Source: an uncultured Bacteroidales bacterium (lineage in GTDB: Bacteria; Bacteroidota; Bacteroidia; Bacteroidales; UBA932). Taken from it: 64,000 nt of DNA. The stretch lies in NCBI GenBank assembly GCA_900320545.1, contig ONSU01000024.1, forward strand, positions 1 through 64,000, written 5' to 3'. Under the pieces are notes generated by a model that saw nothing but the letters and a program-made list of their open reading frames with translations, made no database searches and was not told the origin of the DNA. Made by a program: the position numbers and the translations under genes. The number at the start of each line of letters is the position of its first letter. Position 1 is the first letter of the stretch. Below are positions 62,044 to 64,000 of this stretch, piece after piece.

Positions 62044-62865
62044 TTATGTAATTATTGATAGCAATTTGCGTTTGAGGACGGCCGCGAGGCCGCCGTGATC
62101 CATCCGGTCGCCGAAGCGGATATGCAGGTCCTGCTGCAGCCGCGGCATCGGATGGGGGATGAGCTGGAGCCCGCTTCCTGCAAGGCAGAAGTGGGGGACG
62201 AGGCATACCAGGCCCGGAACCCGCGCGGCCGCCCGGACGGCGGCGGCGGGGGAGTCGCCCGAGAAGGTGACACGGGCCAGATAGTCGGCTCCAAGGAGTT
62301 TCTCGTACGGTCTCCAGATGGCGAGCGGTGCGAAAGACGGGTCGGCGTCCGCGTCGCGGCTGCCCGCGGCGGCGCTGAAGGTGCCCGCCAGCGTGGATGC
62401 TTCATCGATGTCCAGGGTGTCTTTCCGGGCCGAGGCGTAGAGGACGATGTCCCCTTCGGCCGTGGAGGCCGATTCGTCCGGGACGATCCGCACCGTGAAG
62501 GTGTCCGCCGTGATGGAAAGACTGTCCGACAGCAGTTCCGGGATGACCGACTCGGCGGCGAAGGCCGGGCAGCGGACTGAGATCGGCCGGTGCATCGTCG
62601 CCTTCCCGTCCAGGGAGAACATCGTCCCGGCGGCGTCGTACCATTTGAGGATCTCGGAGGCGTAACTCCGGAAGGTCTCGCCCTCCGGGGTGAGCGTCGC
62701 GGCGGTGCGGGTCCGCTCGAAGAGCTTGACGCCCAGCTGTTTCTCCAGTTCGGAGATGCTCTGGCTGACGGCAGGCTGGCTGATCCGGAGCCGGCGGGCG
62801 GCCCGGGTGAAATTTCCTTCCTCCGCGAGGGTGGAGAAGATGCGCAGCCGGTTGTCGTCAAGCAT
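62044..62865 (-). CDS. LysR-type transcriptional regulator
   Basis: The product is 273 residues from MLDDNRLRIFSTLAEEGNFT (ATG at 62865). The N-terminal LysR winged HTH (ARRLRISQPAVSQSISELEK, about 20-39; LFERTRTAATLTPEGE) is clear. The effector domain is short and divergent compared with typical LysRs of about 300 residues. It overlaps the esterase stop by one base (TAATG), so it is co-transcribed with esterase and nifJ. The target is unknown. Confidence 0.88.
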   Translation of the reverse strand: MLDDNRLRIFSTLAEEGNFTRAARRLRISQPAVSQSISELEKQLGVKLFERTRTAATLTPEGETFRSYASEILKWYDAAGTMFSLDGKATMHRPISVRCPAFAAESVIPELLSDSLSITADTFTVRIVPDESASTAEGDIVLYASARKDTLDIDEASTLAGTFSAAAGSRDADADPSFAPLAIWRPYEKLLGADYLARVTFSGDSPAAAVRAAARVPGLVCLVPHFCLAGSGLQLIPHPMPRLQQDLHIRFGDRMDHGGLAAVLKRKLLSIIT

Positions 62866-63830
62866 TATTTCTGTGCGTCCAGGAATCGGGAAAGGGCCAG
62901 GAAGAATTCCGCCCGGCAGGCGCCGAGCTTGTCCTTCCCGAACTGAGAGGTCGTAAAGCCCCATCCGTGTCCGCCGGAGGGGTAGATGTACATTTCACGC
63001 GGAACCTTGCAGGCCTCCAGGGCTTCGTAGAAGCGGATGCTGTTGAGCGGCTGGACGGTCTTGTCGTCGCTGCAAAGCGCGATGAACGTGGGCGGCGTGG
63101 CGGGCGTGACGCGCTTCTCCGTGCTGTAGCGCTCCACAAGGGCCTGATACAGTGCGGGATCGGTCTCTTCGGCGTTGCCGATGAGGCGGGCCCGGGTGCC
63201 GGAATGCGTGATCGGGTCGAAGGTGATGACCGGGTAGATGAGGACGGCCCAGTCGGGACGCGTCATCTCGTCGACGTACATCGTCTCGACGCAGGCGGCG
63301 AGATGTCCGCCGGCGGAGAATCCCATCACGCCGATCTTCGTGACGCCCCACTCCTCCGCCTTTTCACGGCAGTAGCGGAAAGCGTTCTGCACGTCGTCCA
63401 GCGGCACGGTCCAGTGGCCGTTCGGGAGGCGGTATTTCACCACGCAGACGGCGACGCCTTTCTGCAGCATCCAATCGGCCACATACACGCCCTCGTTATA
63501 AGAGGAAACGAAAAGGTTGCCGCCGCCGGGGCAGACGATGACCATCTGTCCGGAGGGCTGCTCCGGGAAATACAGGTCCATCCGCGCGAGGGAGGAGATG
63601 TTGAAGATGTTGCCGTTCTCGGGAATGTCTTCCGGGCCGCGGAGGCCGTTGTCCTCGGCGATGGTATACCCGGCGAATGCGATCTCCCGTCCGACGACCG
63701 GATCCGAGAGCGAGTCGGCCGTCTCCGCATAGAGCAGCACGGTCCGGTCGGGTCTCAGATCCGTCTTCGGTTGGGAAAAAGCGGCGGTGGCGATGAGGGC
63801 CGCCGCCGCTGTGAGCAGGAATTTCGTCAT
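62865..63830 (-). CDS. Secreted alpha/beta-hydrolase (esterase/lipase-like)
   Basis: The product is 321 residues with a signal peptide ending ATAAFSQ (residue 20). The fold is alpha/beta-hydrolase: oxyanion VCPGGGN near 99, nucleophile elbow MGFSAGGH near 169 (GxSxGG), an Asp near 255 (CSDDKTV), and His in GGHGWGF near 290. Similar enzymes are acetylxylan or carbohydrate esterases and small-molecule lipases; the substrate is unknown. Both ends are translationally coupled (TAATG with nifJ upstream and LysR downstream). Confidence 0.88.
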   Translation of the reverse strand: MTKFLLTAAAALIATAAFSQPKTDLRPDRTVLLYAETADSLSDPVVGREIAFAGYTIAEDNGLRGPEDIPENGNIFNISSLARMDLYFPEQPSGQMVIVCPGGGNLFVSSYNEGVYVADWMLQKGVAVCVVKYRLPNGHWTVPLDDVQNAFRYCREKAEEWGVTKIGVMGFSAGGHLAACVETMYVDEMTRPDWAVLIYPVITFDPITHSGTRARLIGNAEETDPALYQALVERYSTEKRVTPATPPTFIALCSDDKTVQPLNSIRFYEALEACKVPREMYIYPSGGHGWGFTTSQFGKDKLGACRAEFFLALSRFLDAQK

Positions 63831-64000
63831 TATTTACCGGCGAGTCTCTTGTAGGTTTCCAGCCGGATCTTGGCATACTCCTCGGTCTTGTCGAGCAGTT
63901 CCTGGGCGCGGTCCGGATAGAGCTTCAGCAGGGACGAGAAGCGGACCTCGCCCTTGAGGAAGTTCTGGAACTGGGTCCAGTCGGGCTCCTTGCTGTCGAG
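63830..64000 (-). CDS. nifJ: Pyruvate:ferredoxin oxidoreductase, C-terminal end (partial)
   Basis: The last 56 codons of a gene that enters from the right edge, in frame to base 64000. The translation LDSKEPDWTQFQNFLKGEVR, then FSSLLKLYPDRAQELLDKTE, ending RLETYKRLAGK, matches my memory of the C-terminus of Bacteroidota NifJ (LDSKEP and YKRLA). The enzyme makes acetyl-CoA, CO2 and reduced ferredoxin from pyruvate. The stop overlaps the esterase start by one base. Only the tail is visible, so the call rests on that similarity. Confidence 0.75.
   Translation of the reverse strand, partial: LDSKEPDWTQFQNFLKGEVRFSSLLKLYPDRAQELLDKTEEYAKIRLETYKRLAGK

Overview
The window is a stretch of Bacteroidota (order Bacteroidales) chromosome. 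Evidence: SusC/SusD pairs, fimbrillin-like and BACON-domain lipoproteins, promoters of the Bacteroides type (TTTG, about 19 bp, TAnnTTTG), and few Shine-Dalgarno sequences. The moderately high GC of the core genes and many ATGA/TAATG gene junctions would suit Rikenellaceae or uncultured Cryptobacteroides-like lineages, but the sequence alone does not settle the family.

Layout. (1) 1-17.5 kb, minus strand: a long SusC/SusD-type uptake locus. In transcription order it has a membrane-anchored AraC-type regulator (frameshifted), a BACON lipoprotein, two tandem SusC-like receptors, SusD, a BACONx3 lipoprotein, a 45-residue peptide, a fimbrillin-like lipoprotein, a secreted calcineurin-like phosphoesterase and a parallel beta-helix protein that runs off the left edge. 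(2) 17.7-20.6 kb, minus strand: an AT-richer accessory patch with a replication-type module (HTH protein, winged-helix protein with iteron-like repeats, DnaC-like ATPase) and a compact three-way-junction palindrome, ending at the 3' side of a tRNA-Arg gene. (3) 20.6-22.9 kb: tRNA-Arg, rplS, dnaJ, grpE. (4) 23.0-34.9 kb: a second uptake locus. A minus-strand fimbrillin-like lipoprotein with its own 44-residue peptide diverges from a plus-strand operon of phosphoesterase lipoprotein, SusC, SusD and BACON lipoprotein. (5) 34.9-49.7 kb: housekeeping genes: trkA, a GT2 glycosyltransferase, tldE/tldD, a zeta-toxin-like kinase, a POT peptide transporter, a MurU-like nucleotidyltransferase, folP, a CPBP protease, a second nucleotidyltransferase, ftsB, a broken kinase-RapZ fusion, tmk and a MauE/DoxX protein. 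(6) 49.8-51.5 kb: tRNA-Val, a pair of REP-like palindromes, small lipoproteins and a GNAT. (7) 51.5-64 kb, minus strand: an EamA transporter, a HAD hydrolase, infB-nusA-rimP, a radical SAM/SPASM protein with a frameshifted partner lipoprotein, an M16 protease, a LysR regulator, a secreted esterase and the C-terminus of nifJ.

How the genes fit together. Both SusC/SusD loci carry a secreted metallophosphoesterase and no recognisable glycoside hydrolase. I infer that their ligands contain phosphate esters or phosphodiesters. In the first locus the regulator has a periplasmic propeller sensor, one membrane span and an AraC DNA-binding domain but no kinase, so it could signal directly from periplasm to DNA. 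A perfect 12-bp dyad brackets the candidate promoter of that operon.

Three otherwise conserved genes are out of frame (regulator, kinase-RapZ fusion, radical-SAM partner lipoprotein). Either this lineage is decaying these genes or the assembly has indel errors; read data would decide.
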